Of a DNA stretch of 64,000 nucleotides, positions 41,051-48,502 are shown piece by piece. The notes under the pieces were generated by a model. It was not told where the DNA came from and ran no database searches. It worked only from the letters and a program-made list of their open reading frames with translations. The number at the start of each line of letters is the position of its first letter. The stretch's first letter is position 1. Made by a program: the position numbers and the translations under genes. Origin of the DNA: Nonomuraea sp. NEAU-A123 (GTDB lineage Bacteria; Actinomycetota; Actinomycetes; Streptosporangiales; Streptosporangiaceae); assembly GCF_018603905.1 (NCBI RefSeq), contig NZ_JAHFZZ010000033.1:45457-109456 (forward strand). The letters are read 5' to 3'.

Positions 41051-42699
41051 GAAAGATCTTGGCCGTCTGCTTGGGCTTGGAGTTGGGCCATGTGGGCGCG
41101 CCAGCGTTGCCGTTCGGCCACCGATCGGAGGAGTCGGACAGCCAGCGGTGCGACGTTGGCGTCTCCGGCCGGGATGGGCTTCCAGACGTAGCGGTGCGGG
41201 TCTGGTGGCTGGTCGCTCTGGCCGAGGGCCTCCAGAACCCAGGTACGGCGGTCCTGCTTGTGTTCGGTCAGGGTCTTGTTCGACCACTTGCGGGAGACCA
41301 GGACGCGCCGTCCGGCGTAGCCGAGGTGGTCGGGCTTGTGCGCCTTGGACCGGCAGCGGCCGGGAGTCATACCCGGCTTGGCGTTCTTGGGTTGGACCCC
41401 GTAGCGGAGCCAGTTGGGGCAGGTCGGAGAGCAGGGCTCGAAGCGCAGCGCCTCAGTCATCCGCGTCGCGTGATCTTTCTGGGTCTGGTCGTCGGGGTCG
41501 AGGCTGTCACTGATGGACATGGTCAGGTACTTGGACAGGTAGCGGATGCACTGGTCGGCATCCGGAGTGCCCGCCAGCACGCCCTGAACGTCGACTTGGA
41601 CGCCGAACCGGGATACGTGCAAGGGTTCGGCCGTCTGGTCGAGGGCTTGTTCCCAGGTGGGCAGTACCTCACCGGTTGCCGGGTTGAGGTAGCCGATGCC
41701 GTCTTCCCATATGGGCAGGTGGTCACCGTCGAAGGCGGCCGTCTCGGCCGGGGGCCACCACACTTGGTGGTAGGTCGCTGCGGCTATCTGCTTGATCTCT
41801 GCTCTGGGCAGGGTGCCTCGGATGGCCATGTGCAGGTGAGGCGCGAGCCGCTTCTGCGGTTCGACGGCCGCGAAGTACTGCACGTCATAGCCAGCAACGC
41901 GGCGAAGGTTCTGCACGAACCGGTCCACCAGCTTGGAGAAGTGCAGCGCGTCACGGGCAGCCCGGGCGTAGTCGTAGGTGTCCGGATCGACCGGTATGCC
42001 GTTGCGGATCTTGCCGTAGGACGGCAGGGTGAGCGTGACGAACAGCGACGGCCGGTAGGTCTTGCCGTCCGAACTGGTGAACGTCCGGCCCAGCGTGGTC
42101 GCCGTCATGGCGCGCTTGGGCAGGTTCGGGGCATCCTGCCGCCGTCTGGTCGAGCGGTTGCGCTTGGCAGTCGTTCGGCCGAGCACGTTGCCGCGCATGC
42201 CCGCCTCGTTGATCTCGCCATCCAACTCGGTGATGATCGCGTCCTGGTCGGCCGTGTCCTCACCTTTGGACACAGCTTGGTCGCGTTGGGCTTGGATGTC
42301 GGCGCGGAACTCGATCAGCCAGCGCTGTTCGTCGTTCGGCTCATCGGGCGTGATGGTCGGTTCCTGTTCGAGGTGCCAGCCTTCCCGGCATTGGGCCATG
42401 CGAAGCTGCCGGTTGCGCTTGGCGCAGGGCGGGCATGTGGCCTCCAGCGTGGCCCCGCACGGCACATCCACGACGTCCCAGGTTCCGGTGTGGATGTCGA
42501 GCCGTTTGAGGGGCACCGGCCGGATGCAGACGCCGTGCTGCTTGGCGACCTCCACGGCCACCTCGCGGGCCAGGGGCATCGCCATGCGCAGGGCACGAGG
42601 TGTGGCGCGGTCAGTCGCTCCGGCCACCGGCCCAACCGCTTCGCGGCCCCTTTGGGGTCCTTCGGGTTGCGCCGGCCGCTCCGCTCGCCGGTCAGTCAT
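40930..42699 (-). CDS. repSA: RepSA-type replication initiator with foreign C-terminal tail
   Basis: A 589-residue rolling-circle-type initiator. Motif 1 is LFVTLTLPSYG (about 219-229), motif 2 PHLHMAIRG (His-x-His about 288-290) and motif 3 CIRYLSKYL (candidate Tyr 387 and 391). A Cys pair, CPPC (89-92), and a late Cys cluster (PCSPTCPNW) may bind zinc. After about residue 550 (AQADGQDL) the reading frame runs antiphase into the integrase remnant, so the last 35-40 residues are not native. The ATG at 42699 overlaps the upstream 51-residue gene by ATGA. Motifs are intact, so replication activity may survive. Confidence 0.85.
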   Translation of the reverse strand: MTDRRAERPAQPEGPQRGREAVGPVAGATDRATPRALRMAMPLAREVAVEVAKQHGVCIRPVPLKRLDIHTGTWDVVDVPCGATLEATCPPCAKRNRQLRMAQCREGWHLEQEPTITPDEPNDEQRWLIEFRADIQAQRDQAVSKGEDTADQDAIITELDGEINEAGMRGNVLGRTTAKRNRSTRRRQDAPNLPKRAMTATTLGRTFTSSDGKTYRPSLFVTLTLPSYGKIRNGIPVDPDTYDYARAARDALHFSKLVDRFVQNLRRVAGYDVQYFAAVEPQKRLAPHLHMAIRGTLPRAEIKQIAAATYHQVWWPPAETAAFDGDHLPIWEDGIGYLNPATGEVLPTWEQALDQTAEPLHVSRFGVQVDVQGVLAGTPDADQCIRYLSKYLTMSISDSLDPDDQTQKDHATRMTEALRFEPCSPTCPNWLRYGVQPKNAKPGMTPGRCRSKAHKPDHLGYAGRRVLVSRKWSNKTLTEHKQDRRTWVLEALGQSDQPPDPHRYVWKPIPAGDANVAPLAVRLLRSVAERQRWRAHMAQLQAQADGQDLSATSNSTACPATAGCSGPAQASRSRARRCRWSGARHGPTG

Positions 42700-42851
42700 G
42701 ACCCCTGCCCCTCGCCGATCTCGGGGAAGACCAGCGCCGACTGTCCGCACTCAGCGCACTCGACCAGCGAGCGGGCCGGGTCGAGCCGCAGCGCGTTCAG
42801 GGTCTTGCAGACCGAGCAGCGCAGCCCGTCCAGGAAGTGAGCCAGCGTCAT
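42696..42851 (-). CDS. 51-residue zinc-ribbon-like AICE protein
   Basis: A very short gene with two CxxC pairs: LRCSVCKTLNAL and VECAECGQSAL, spaced about 18 residues, a classic treble-clef or ribbon zinc site. It begins ATG at 42851 and overlaps the translocase stop (ATGA, 42848-42851) and the rep start (ATGA, 42696-42699), so it is locked between the two by translational coupling. Similar small Cys-rich proteins occur between tra and rep in streptomycete AICEs. DNA or Rep binding is a guess. Confidence 0.75.
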   Translation of the reverse strand: MTLAHFLDGLRCSVCKTLNALRLDPARSLVECAECGQSALVFPEIGEGQGS

Positions 42852-44272
42852 CGCCCCTCACCACCCGCGAAGGTGGCCACCATGGCGCGAATGTCGGTGT
42901 CGGCGACGTAGGCGGCCCGGACCCGGATCGGATCAGGTGAGGATTCCAGCCGGACATAGCCGATGCCCGCGCCCAGCTCCGGGATCGGGGAGATGTGATC
43001 GGCCAGCGCACCGCGATCCCTTGCCCCGTCACCCAAGACCATGTCGACCTGCTCCGACTCGTCGAGGCGTAGGGCGATCTTGTCGGGGAACAGGTTGCGG
43101 ATGTTCATGACCTCCTTGCGTGGGTCTTGGAGCGCGGCCAGGACGCCGACGCCGACCGCGCGGCCTTGTGTGGTGAGCGTGGCCAGCGCGGCGGAGATGC
43201 GCCGTTTCAGGTCCTTGTCGGCCTGGTAGGCGGTCAGGAACGCCACTTCGTCGACGACGACCAGGACGAACGGGTCTTCGGTGGTTGGGGTGTGGTTGCG
43301 CTGGACGCCGCCGAAGCGGGCGGCTCGTTCCTGCATGACCTTGACGGCCGTCTCCAGCAGGTCGGCGCACTCGGCAGGGGTGGCCGCGTACCGGTCCCCG
43401 AACAGGGCGCGGCCGAAGGACAGTTCCATCAGCTTGGGATCCAGCGCCCACACTTGGACCAGGCCCGCCCGTACGGCTGGGAGCAGGGCGCGGATGGTGG
43501 ACCAGATGATCGAGCCCTTGCCCGCCCCGGTGGCGCCGGCGATGAGGATGTGTGTGCCGAGGATCTTCAGTAACCAGGGGGTGCCGTCTTCGCGCGTGCC
43601 GACCTTGACCGGTCCGACGGTGGGGGTGGCCGGGATGGGCAGCGCCGGTATCACGGTGGCGAGCGGGTCACGCCGGGGGAAGGTCAGTAGCAGCCGACCG
43701 GCCTTGATGATGGCCACCCGGCACGATGGAGCGCCGAAGCCGTGCGCTAGGTGCTCGATGCGGTCGGACCAGTCCTTGACGGCTTGCCCGTCGAGCATGC
43801 GCACGGTGACGTGGTCGGCCCAGGAGGTGCAGGTGACCTTGCCGAGCCGGGGTAGGTAGTCGCGTCCCATGACGTGCTTGCCGAGCCCGGAGACGATCAT
43901 GACGGGTTGCCAGTGGCGCCGGTAGATCCAGATGAGCCGCCACCAGGCCAGCAGCCGCCAGCCAACCAGGTGGACGAAGGAAGTGCGGTTGGTCAGCGCC
44001 CAGGCGATCAGCCCGACCGGGACCGGGGTGAGCAGCAGCAGCGCGACGCGCCAGCCGTACAGCCACATCAGGACGGCGGGAGTGAGCACGGCCAGCACGG
44101 CGACGGGGTGTCGCCAGGACAGCCGGACGAGCCCGACGAGCATGCGCCAGGCGAAGATGACGATGGTCATGATGGCGGGAGTGGTGACGACGGCCGGACG
44201 GAAGACGATGGCCGTGTCAGGGGTGGTGGAGACAAGGTTGCGAGCCTCATCACCAGGAAGCTTGCGGAACAT
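42848..44272 (-). CDS. traSA: FtsK/SpoIIIE-type conjugal DNA translocase (TraSA-like)
   Basis: A 474-residue membrane-bound ATPase. N-terminal helices cover PAIMTIVIFAWRMLVGLVRL and PVAVLAVLTPAVLMWLYGW plus LLLTPVPVGLIAWAL (residues 30-95). Walker A is IAGATGAGKGSI (about 246-253), Walker B FVLVVVDEVAFL (Asp-Glu about 341-342). The C-terminus SSPDPIRVRAAYVADTDI is the usual tail. In AICEs this single protein pumps double-stranded element DNA between mycelia as a hexamer. It is complete, so the transfer pump may still work if the DNA could be excised. Confidence 0.92.
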   Translation of the reverse strand: MFRKLPGDEARNLVSTTPDTAIVFRPAVVTTPAIMTIVIFAWRMLVGLVRLSWRHPVAVLAVLTPAVLMWLYGWRVALLLLTPVPVGLIAWALTNRTSFVHLVGWRLLAWWRLIWIYRRHWQPVMIVSGLGKHVMGRDYLPRLGKVTCTSWADHVTVRMLDGQAVKDWSDRIEHLAHGFGAPSCRVAIIKAGRLLLTFPRRDPLATVIPALPIPATPTVGPVKVGTREDGTPWLLKILGTHILIAGATGAGKGSIIWSTIRALLPAVRAGLVQVWALDPKLMELSFGRALFGDRYAATPAECADLLETAVKVMQERAARFGGVQRNHTPTTEDPFVLVVVDEVAFLTAYQADKDLKRRISAALATLTTQGRAVGVGVLAALQDPRKEVMNIRNLFPDKIALRLDESEQVDMVLGDGARDRGALADHISPIPELGAGIGYVRLESSPDPIRVRAAYVADTDIRAMVATFAGGEGR

Positions 44273-44355
44273 ATGCTTGGAACCTCTCGTGAGTGAGATC
44301 AGGGAGAAGATCGGGGGCCGCCGGAAGTTGGCGCTTCTGGCGGCCCCGCCATGGG

Positions 44356-44676
44356 TCAGGCCGCCGTCTGGTCGGTGGCCTTGCTGGTGCCGTCGTAGGT
44401 GACCGTGTCGGCCTGTATGGCGTGCAGGCGCTCACAGTCGGACGCGGTAGCGGCGAATAGCTCACGGGCGAAGGCCAGGTCAGCGTCAGTGACGGACCCG
44501 CCTCCGGTGGTGCTGATCGAGACGGCCGCTTCGGTGGTGGTCAGGTCCAGGACCGGACGCTCGGCGAGCAGCAGGTTGTAGATGTGGATCTTTGAGGTGT
44601 AGAAGGACACGTCCAGCCGGGTGGTCTCGCCGGGGCTGACGCAGAGCGTGACGTTGGTGTACGGGGTCTTGTTCAT
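44356..44676 (-). CDS. Small AICE operon protein A
   Basis: A 106-residue acidic protein. TRLDVSFYTSKIHIYNLLLA and ISTTGGGSVTDADLAFAREL are its visible features. The last part resembles the neighbouring 88-residue protein in LTS-type beta strands followed by VTAADLAFAH-like helix, so the two are probably paralogues. Starts ATG at 44676, overlapping the neighbour's stop (ATGA). It precedes the translocase gene by 83 bases. Unknown function. Confidence 0.7.
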   Translation of the reverse strand: MNKTPYTNVTLCVSPGETTRLDVSFYTSKIHIYNLLLAERPVLDLTTTEAAVSISTTGGGSVTDADLAFARELFAATASDCERLHAIQADTVTYDGTSKATDQTAA

Positions 44677-44939
44677 GCCGCCGCCTCCGGGGGGTTGCTC
44701 GGCTGGTAGAAGCGGGTCTCGACCGAGCGGGCGTAGCGGGCGGCCTCGCGGGCGAGCTGGTGGGCGAAGGCGAGGTCAGCGGCCGTGACCGGCCCGTCGC
44801 TGGTGAGTACGACGGTGGTTGCGCCGCAGTCCAGTGCCAGCACGGGCGAGCGGTAGGGGTAGCGGTGGTGGGTGGCGGTGGCGTTCTGGGCGGTGGTCAG
44901 TCGGATCACGCTGCGGCGAGGCGTCCAGCGGCGGGTCAT
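44673..44939 (-). CDS. Small AICE operon protein B, paralogue of A
   Basis: An 88-residue protein: basic N-terminus (MTRRWTPRRSVIRLTT), then YRSPVLALDCGATTVVLTS and the shared helix VTAADLAFAHQLAREAARYA. The match to protein A (VTDADLAFARELFAATASDC) is clear in phase and spacing. Overlaps by four bases at both ends, so it is translationally coupled to the Pra-type gene before it and protein A after it. Confidence 0.7.
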   Translation of the reverse strand: MTRRWTPRRSVIRLTTAQNATATHHRYPYRSPVLALDCGATTVVLTSDGPVTAADLAFAHQLAREAARYARSVETRFYQPSNPPEAAA

Positions 44940-45355
44940 GCCTGCCCCTCCTTCGCGGATGGAGCTCGGTGCGCAGGGCCGGTGGAGGGTGCGTGCATCT
45001 GGCGGACCCGGATCGAGTACGACAGTCGTCCGGCCGCGTTGACGTACGGGGTGACGGTGATCTGGTCGAACAGGACCGGGGTGAAGGGCATGCCCGGCAT
45101 CGGTGTGGGTGGGGTGGGCTGGGTCGGGGACAGGATCTTGACCGCGACGGTCTTCTGGGCGGGCTTGAGGGTCGGGTCGCCGTCCATGACCGCGACCTGC
45201 CAGACCAGCTCACCGGACTGCTTGTCGCGGGCCTGGACGAACCGGCCGTTGGTCGAGGCGTCGAAGTCCTTGACCGGCTCGATCTCGCCGACCACGTAGC
45301 AGCCGTGCGGGAAGAGCATCTGGTAGGTGACGGGGATGGGGCCTTGCAGAGCCAT
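44936..45355 (-). CDS. pra: Pra-type activator of AICE replication, integration and excision
   Basis: A 139-residue protein that I recognise as the family named plasmid replication, integration and excision activator. MALQGPIPVTYQMLFPHGCY begins it, followed by VVGEIEPVKDFDAS, GELVWQVAVMDGDP and the Pro-rich TQPTPPTPMPGMPFTPV, ending QITVTPYVNAAGRLSYSIRV. In pSAM2 Pra switches on rep, xis and int. AGAAGGAA before the ATG at 45355 marks this start; the 10 residues upstream in frame lie in the operator. First gene of the minus-strand AICE operon. Confidence 0.85.
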   Translation of the reverse strand: MALQGPIPVTYQMLFPHGCYVVGEIEPVKDFDASTNGRFVQARDKQSGELVWQVAVMDGDPTLKPAQKTVAVKILSPTQPTPPTPMPGMPFTPVLFDQITVTPYVNAAGRLSYSIRVRQMHAPSTGPAHRAPSAKEGQA

Positions 45356-45377
45356 AATCGATTCCTTCTGTCGAGTG

Positions 45378-45443
45378 ATAGGCACTTAACCTATCAAGTG
45401 ATTCGAGAATAAAGAGAGCCCGCTTGATAGGTCAAGTGCCTAT
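45378..45443. promoter_or_regulatory. Paired operator controlling pra
   Basis: Two 21-base arms (45378-45398 and 45423-45443) are inverted repeats with one mismatch. Each contains its own palindrome (right: CTTGATAGGTCAAG; left: CTTAACCTATCAAG). On the minus strand TTGACC within one arm and TATTCT 18 bases later form a plausible pra promoter, so a protein on these arms would block it. The gene for a GntR repressor lies directly upstream, as korSA does for pra in pSAM2. Confidence 0.7.
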
Positions 45444-45452
45444 GCGGGCTCT
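45415..45452 (-). terminator. Terminator of the GntR gene with operator in its loop
   Basis: AGAGCCCGC (45415-45423) pairs with GCGGGCTCT (45444-45452). On the minus strand the tract CTTTATTC follows. The 20-base loop carries a whole operator arm, so termination of the repressor gene and repressor binding use the same DNA. Confidence 0.7.
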
Positions 45453-45467
45453 GTCGGGAACACTTCC

Positions 45468-46202
45468 CTAACCAATCGGATAGGCGTCGTCCAGCTCATG
45501 CCGATCAGCGGGCAGCAGCACTTCCACCACCAGCAACGGTCGGCCGGAAGCCTCGCGCACCGCACCGAAGACGGCCAGCAACGGAGTGCTCTTGCCCATC
45601 GCGAGCTGCCTTGCCTCACCGGCCGTGGGCATGCGCGCGGTGATCTGCTCGACCACGTGATCGAAGCGCACCCCCTTACGCGCCTGGAGGTGCTCGCGCA
45701 GTCCCTGCGGCAACGGGGCGGAACTGGTCAGATCGGTGCCCTCCGAGAGCTCCGCAGGCAGCCACACTGACACCACCATGCTTGGCTCACCCTCAAGGGT
45801 GATCACCCGTCGCCGCAGGAACGCCTTGTCCTTGTCCGGCAGCTCCAGCAGGGCGGCGATCCGGTTGGGCGCGACGACAGTACCGACCTGCACCACCTCA
45901 CCCTCCGAATCGAGCTCCGGCCGGATCAGGTACGCCTGACCGGGACGGTTACGCTCGACAGCGGCCATCGCGGGACGGCCGCGCACGAACCGGCCCTTGC
46001 CTTGCTGGGAGTCGATCCAGCCTTGTTCGCGCAGCACCCGCAACGCGGCGACCACCGTGGGCCGGGACACGCCGAACTCTTGGATCAACTGATTCTCACT
46101 GGGGAGAAGAGAGCCGGGAAGGTAGGTTCCAGACTCGATACGCCGCTGAAGGGTCTGCACAAGCTGTGCGTACTTCGGCGGCACGGACTCTAGTGACATC
46201 AT
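45468..46202 (-). CDS. korSA: GntR/UTRA-family repressor (KorSA-like)
   Basis: A 244-residue regulator. The winged helix is KYAQLVQTLQRRIESGTYLP followed by LLPSENQLIQEFGVSRPTVV. GQAYLIRPELDSEGEVVQVG and TARMPTAGEARQLAMGKSTP belong to the UTRA effector domain. In pSAM2-like elements KorSA represses pra and its own gene. Start at the first of two ATGs (46202, 46199). The palindrome ACCTGACAGGT near 46214-46224, in front of the start, could be its own operator. It lies just upstream of the paired operator at 45378-45443. Confidence 0.85.
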   Translation of the reverse strand: MMSLESVPPKYAQLVQTLQRRIESGTYLPGSLLPSENQLIQEFGVSRPTVVAALRVLREQGWIDSQQGKGRFVRGRPAMAAVERNRPGQAYLIRPELDSEGEVVQVGTVVAPNRIAALLELPDKDKAFLRRRVITLEGEPSMVVSVWLPAELSEGTDLTSSAPLPQGLREHLQARKGVRFDHVVEQITARMPTAGEARQLAMGKSTPLLAVFGAVREASGRPLLVVEVLLPADRHELDDAYPIG

Positions 46203-46392
46203 GACCGTCCTGCACCTGACAGGTTGTTTTACCAAGTTGGAGCGTAGCCCGACGCACCCCCGCCTGTCCATGTCGGTCGATGTGGCGCGAGCGATACAAG
46301 CAAACGACCCCGGCAGACAGGGCGCGAGCGGACCTTGGCGGACGATAGGCCCGCACAGGGTTCCGGCGCTCCTGCCTGCCGGGGCGATCAGA

Positions 46393-46461
46393 GGCGCGGC
46401 GAGGGGCTGGAGAGCGCATCCACCCGACCCCCTCGGTCGGGATGGACCACCTCGCCGCGCC
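46393..46461 (-). terminator. Branched hairpin downstream of the 94-residue gene
   Basis: GGCGCGGCGAGG (46393-46404) pairs perfectly with CCTCGCCGCGCC (46450-46461); inside, CCCGACC (46423-46429) pairs with GGTCGGG (46435-46441). It follows the minus-strand stop at 46481 and precedes the repressor gene. No T tract is seen. Confidence 0.55.
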
Positions 46462-46480
46462 CGTCTCGGGGGCGGATTGA

Positions 46481-46765
46481 TCAGGACGGTTTGATGTACT
46501 TGACCAGCGCCTGCGCAGTCCCTTGCGGATCGGAAGCCGGATGCCGATCGTTCGCGTTGTCCCAGGAGTAGTACGCACCGCCGTAGCCGACGAACACCCA
46601 CACCGGCAGCCCAGGATCCGGACGCAGCACCATCAACGCGGAGTTGTTGTCGCGCAGCTCCGCCCGGACCCCGATCCGCACCAGTTCGACCTGCAACCGC
46701 AGCAGCTTGTCCGCCTCGTCTTGTGGATTGGTCATGTTGGCCAGCAAGGCCATGATCGAGTTCAT
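46481..46765 (-). CDS. Conserved AICE hypothetical protein (94 aa)
   Basis: A 94-residue protein. MNSIMALLANMTNPQDEADK begins it; then a helix, KLLRLQVELVRIGVRAELRD, and a beta-rich end LPVWVFVGYGGAYYSWDNAN. The ATG at 46765 overlaps the previous stop (ATGA). GGGAG sits directly before it. Homologues are, to my memory, frequent next to KorSA-like genes. No function known. Confidence 0.7.
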   Translation of the reverse strand: MNSIMALLANMTNPQDEADKLLRLQVELVRIGVRAELRDNNSALMVLRPDPGLPVWVFVGYGGAYYSWDNANDRHPASDPQGTAQALVKYIKPS

Positions 46766-46953
46766 CTCCCGCTCTCTTCGCCCAGGCCGCTTCCGGCGCA
46801 ATCGAGACACAGCAACTCCCCACCGGCTTGCTCGCACTCCTCATCACCCACCAGCAGCGCCCGGCGCGGCGTACGTCGCTTGGTCCCACGCCCCCGGCAC
46901 GCTAAACAGGGTCGTACCTCGCTGGTCTCGTCTGGCCGGATCACCGTCGCCAT
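46762..46953 (-). CDS. 63-residue protein with two CxxCxGxG motifs
   Basis: A tiny protein: VRPCLACRGRGTKR and LLCLDCAGSGLGEE hold two CxxCxGxG zinc motifs like those of the DnaJ/HSP40 zinc finger, separated by about 30 residues with one extra Cys (EECEQAG). Starting ATG at 46953, directly after GAGGAG. It is the first gene of the short operon before the repressor, divergent from the HTH-TPR gene across 154 bases. A chaperone-like or DNA-contact role is only a guess. Confidence 0.7.
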   Translation of the reverse strand: MATVIRPDETSEVRPCLACRGRGTKRRTPRRALLVGDEECEQAGGELLCLDCAGSGLGEESGR

Positions 46954-47107
46954 CTCCTCGATTACCGGCGTTCCCTGTGCCGGGAAGCCGCGTGACGTAC
47001 CTTGTTGATTGATGGCAAGTCCACCGGCAAACGGGCTGGATGAGGCCCTCCAAACAGGCCCCCCTTCAGCCCCTTTTCGATCCCCCCAATCGGAAAGCGG
47101 AGCGGAT

Positions 47108-48502
47108 ATGACGGGTGCGACCCCCAATGATCGACTTCGGGCGTGGCGGGAGAACGCGGATCTGACCCGCGCCGAAATGGCCAAGATGATCAATCTCAGT
47201 CAGAGCGGCATCAAGCACGGTCTGACCTGCGACGAGGAGCGCATCCGACGTTGGGAAACGGGGGAGGTTCGCTGGCCGCATGACCCCTACCGATTCGCGA
47301 TCAAGGAGGTCACGCACACTGACCTGGAGGATCTAGGGTTCACTCCCAGACGCGGCGGATCAGCAAAGAAGCCAGCGCAACGCCGTTCAGGAGAGGTTGA
47401 CAATCAGGGCATCCAACCCCGCACGATGGATCTCGTTGGACGGGGGGAGGTTGAAGACGACGTGCGACGCCGGGAATTCGTCGGACTCACGGGAGCCGCA
47501 CTGTTCAGCGCCGTCCTTGGACCACCGGAAAGCGTCACAGACGCGAGCCGTCATATCGAATCCCTGGCCGCCGTTCTCGTCGATTACTCGCATCCCACGG
47601 ACGACCACATCGACCTCGAAGCGCTTTCCGCCGCTGTCGTGGCAGCCAAGCAGAATTACCAAGCCTGCCGATATGCGCAGGTCACCGTAGCGTTGCCCGC
47701 ACTCCTCCGAACCTTGCGCACCGCCTGTATGGTGCTGGACGGCGACGGCCGGCTACGCGCCTACGCGCTATCGGCCGAGGCGCACCACGTCGCGGCCTCT
47801 ATCCTGCTCAAACAGGAAGACAAGGGCCTCGCCTGGCTCGCCGCAGACCGCAGCGTCCAAGCGGCCCACGCCAGCCAGAGCCCCCTCATGATCGGCTCAA
47901 GCTCCCGCATCATCACCCACGCCCTCATGGACGGTGGCCACCACCGAGCCGCCACCGACACCGCACGTACCGCCGCCGCGCGCATGGACACCGACCTGAC
48001 CCACCCATCGCCCGACGAGCTGTCCATCTACGGATCACTCTTGCTCAGAGGAGCCGTCGCCGCCGCCCACAGCAGCAACCGCCACAACATCGCTGAACTA
48101 CTGGACGAAGCCGCGGAAGCAGGCACTCGACTCGGCACGGACGCCAACCACATGTGGACCGCGTTCGGCCCGAACAACGTCCTGTGCCACCGCGTGAACA
48201 TCGCCCTGCGACTCGGCGACGCAGGCACCGCGATCAACCACGCCCGACAGGTCGAAATCGCCAAGCTGCCCATCAACGAGCGCAAAGCGACGCTGCTACT
48301 CGACATCTCCCGCGCCTTCCTCATGTGCGGCCAGCACGACAAAGCCCTGCACATCCTTCGCGCCGCAGGTGAGTTGGCCCCAGAGGAGGTCTCCGGGCGA
48401 GAAGCAGCCCGGCGCCTGGTCCGTGACATCCTGGCAACCGCGCCTATCAGTGTGCGCCGCGAAGCCCGCGAGTACGCCGAGTCCCTGGGAGTCGTCGCGT
48501 GA
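47108..48502 (+). CDS. HTH (XRE-like) regulator with TPR-like C-terminal domain
   Basis: A 464-residue protein. The N-terminal helix-turn-helix is NDRLRAWRENADLTRAEMAK with MINLSQSGIKHGLTCDEERI, unusual in having an insert before the ERIRRWETGEVRWP motif. The long C-terminal domain is a series of helical repeats, among them ALSAEAHHVAASILLKQEDK, AHASQSPLMIGSSSRIITHA and LLDISRAFLMCGQHDKALHI. This is a common actinobacterial design for peptide- or protein-sensing regulators. It shares a GTGA overlap with the flavoprotein gene. Confidence 0.8.
   Translation: MTGATPNDRLRAWRENADLTRAEMAKMINLSQSGIKHGLTCDEERIRRWETGEVRWPHDPYRFAIKEVTHTDLEDLGFTPRRGGSAKKPAQRRSGEVDNQGIQPRTMDLVGRGEVEDDVRRREFVGLTGAALFSAVLGPPESVTDASRHIESLAAVLVDYSHPTDDHIDLEALSAAVVAAKQNYQACRYAQVTVALPALLRTLRTACMVLDGDGRLRAYALSAEAHHVAASILLKQEDKGLAWLAADRSVQAAHASQSPLMIGSSSRIITHALMDGGHHRAATDTARTAAARMDTDLTHPSPDELSIYGSLLLRGAVAAAHSSNRHNIAELLDEAAEAGTRLGTDANHMWTAFGPNNVLCHRVNIALRLGDAGTAINHARQVEIAKLPINERKATLLLDISRAFLMCGQHDKALHILRAAGELAPEEVSGREAARRLVRDILATAPISVRREAREYAESLGVVA

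Noticed and set aside
41059..42840. Plus-strand open frame of about 590 residues opposite rep
   Set aside because: Mirror of the Rep protein with all its motifs on the minus strand; low-complexity Val/Gly/Arg composition typical of antisense frames.
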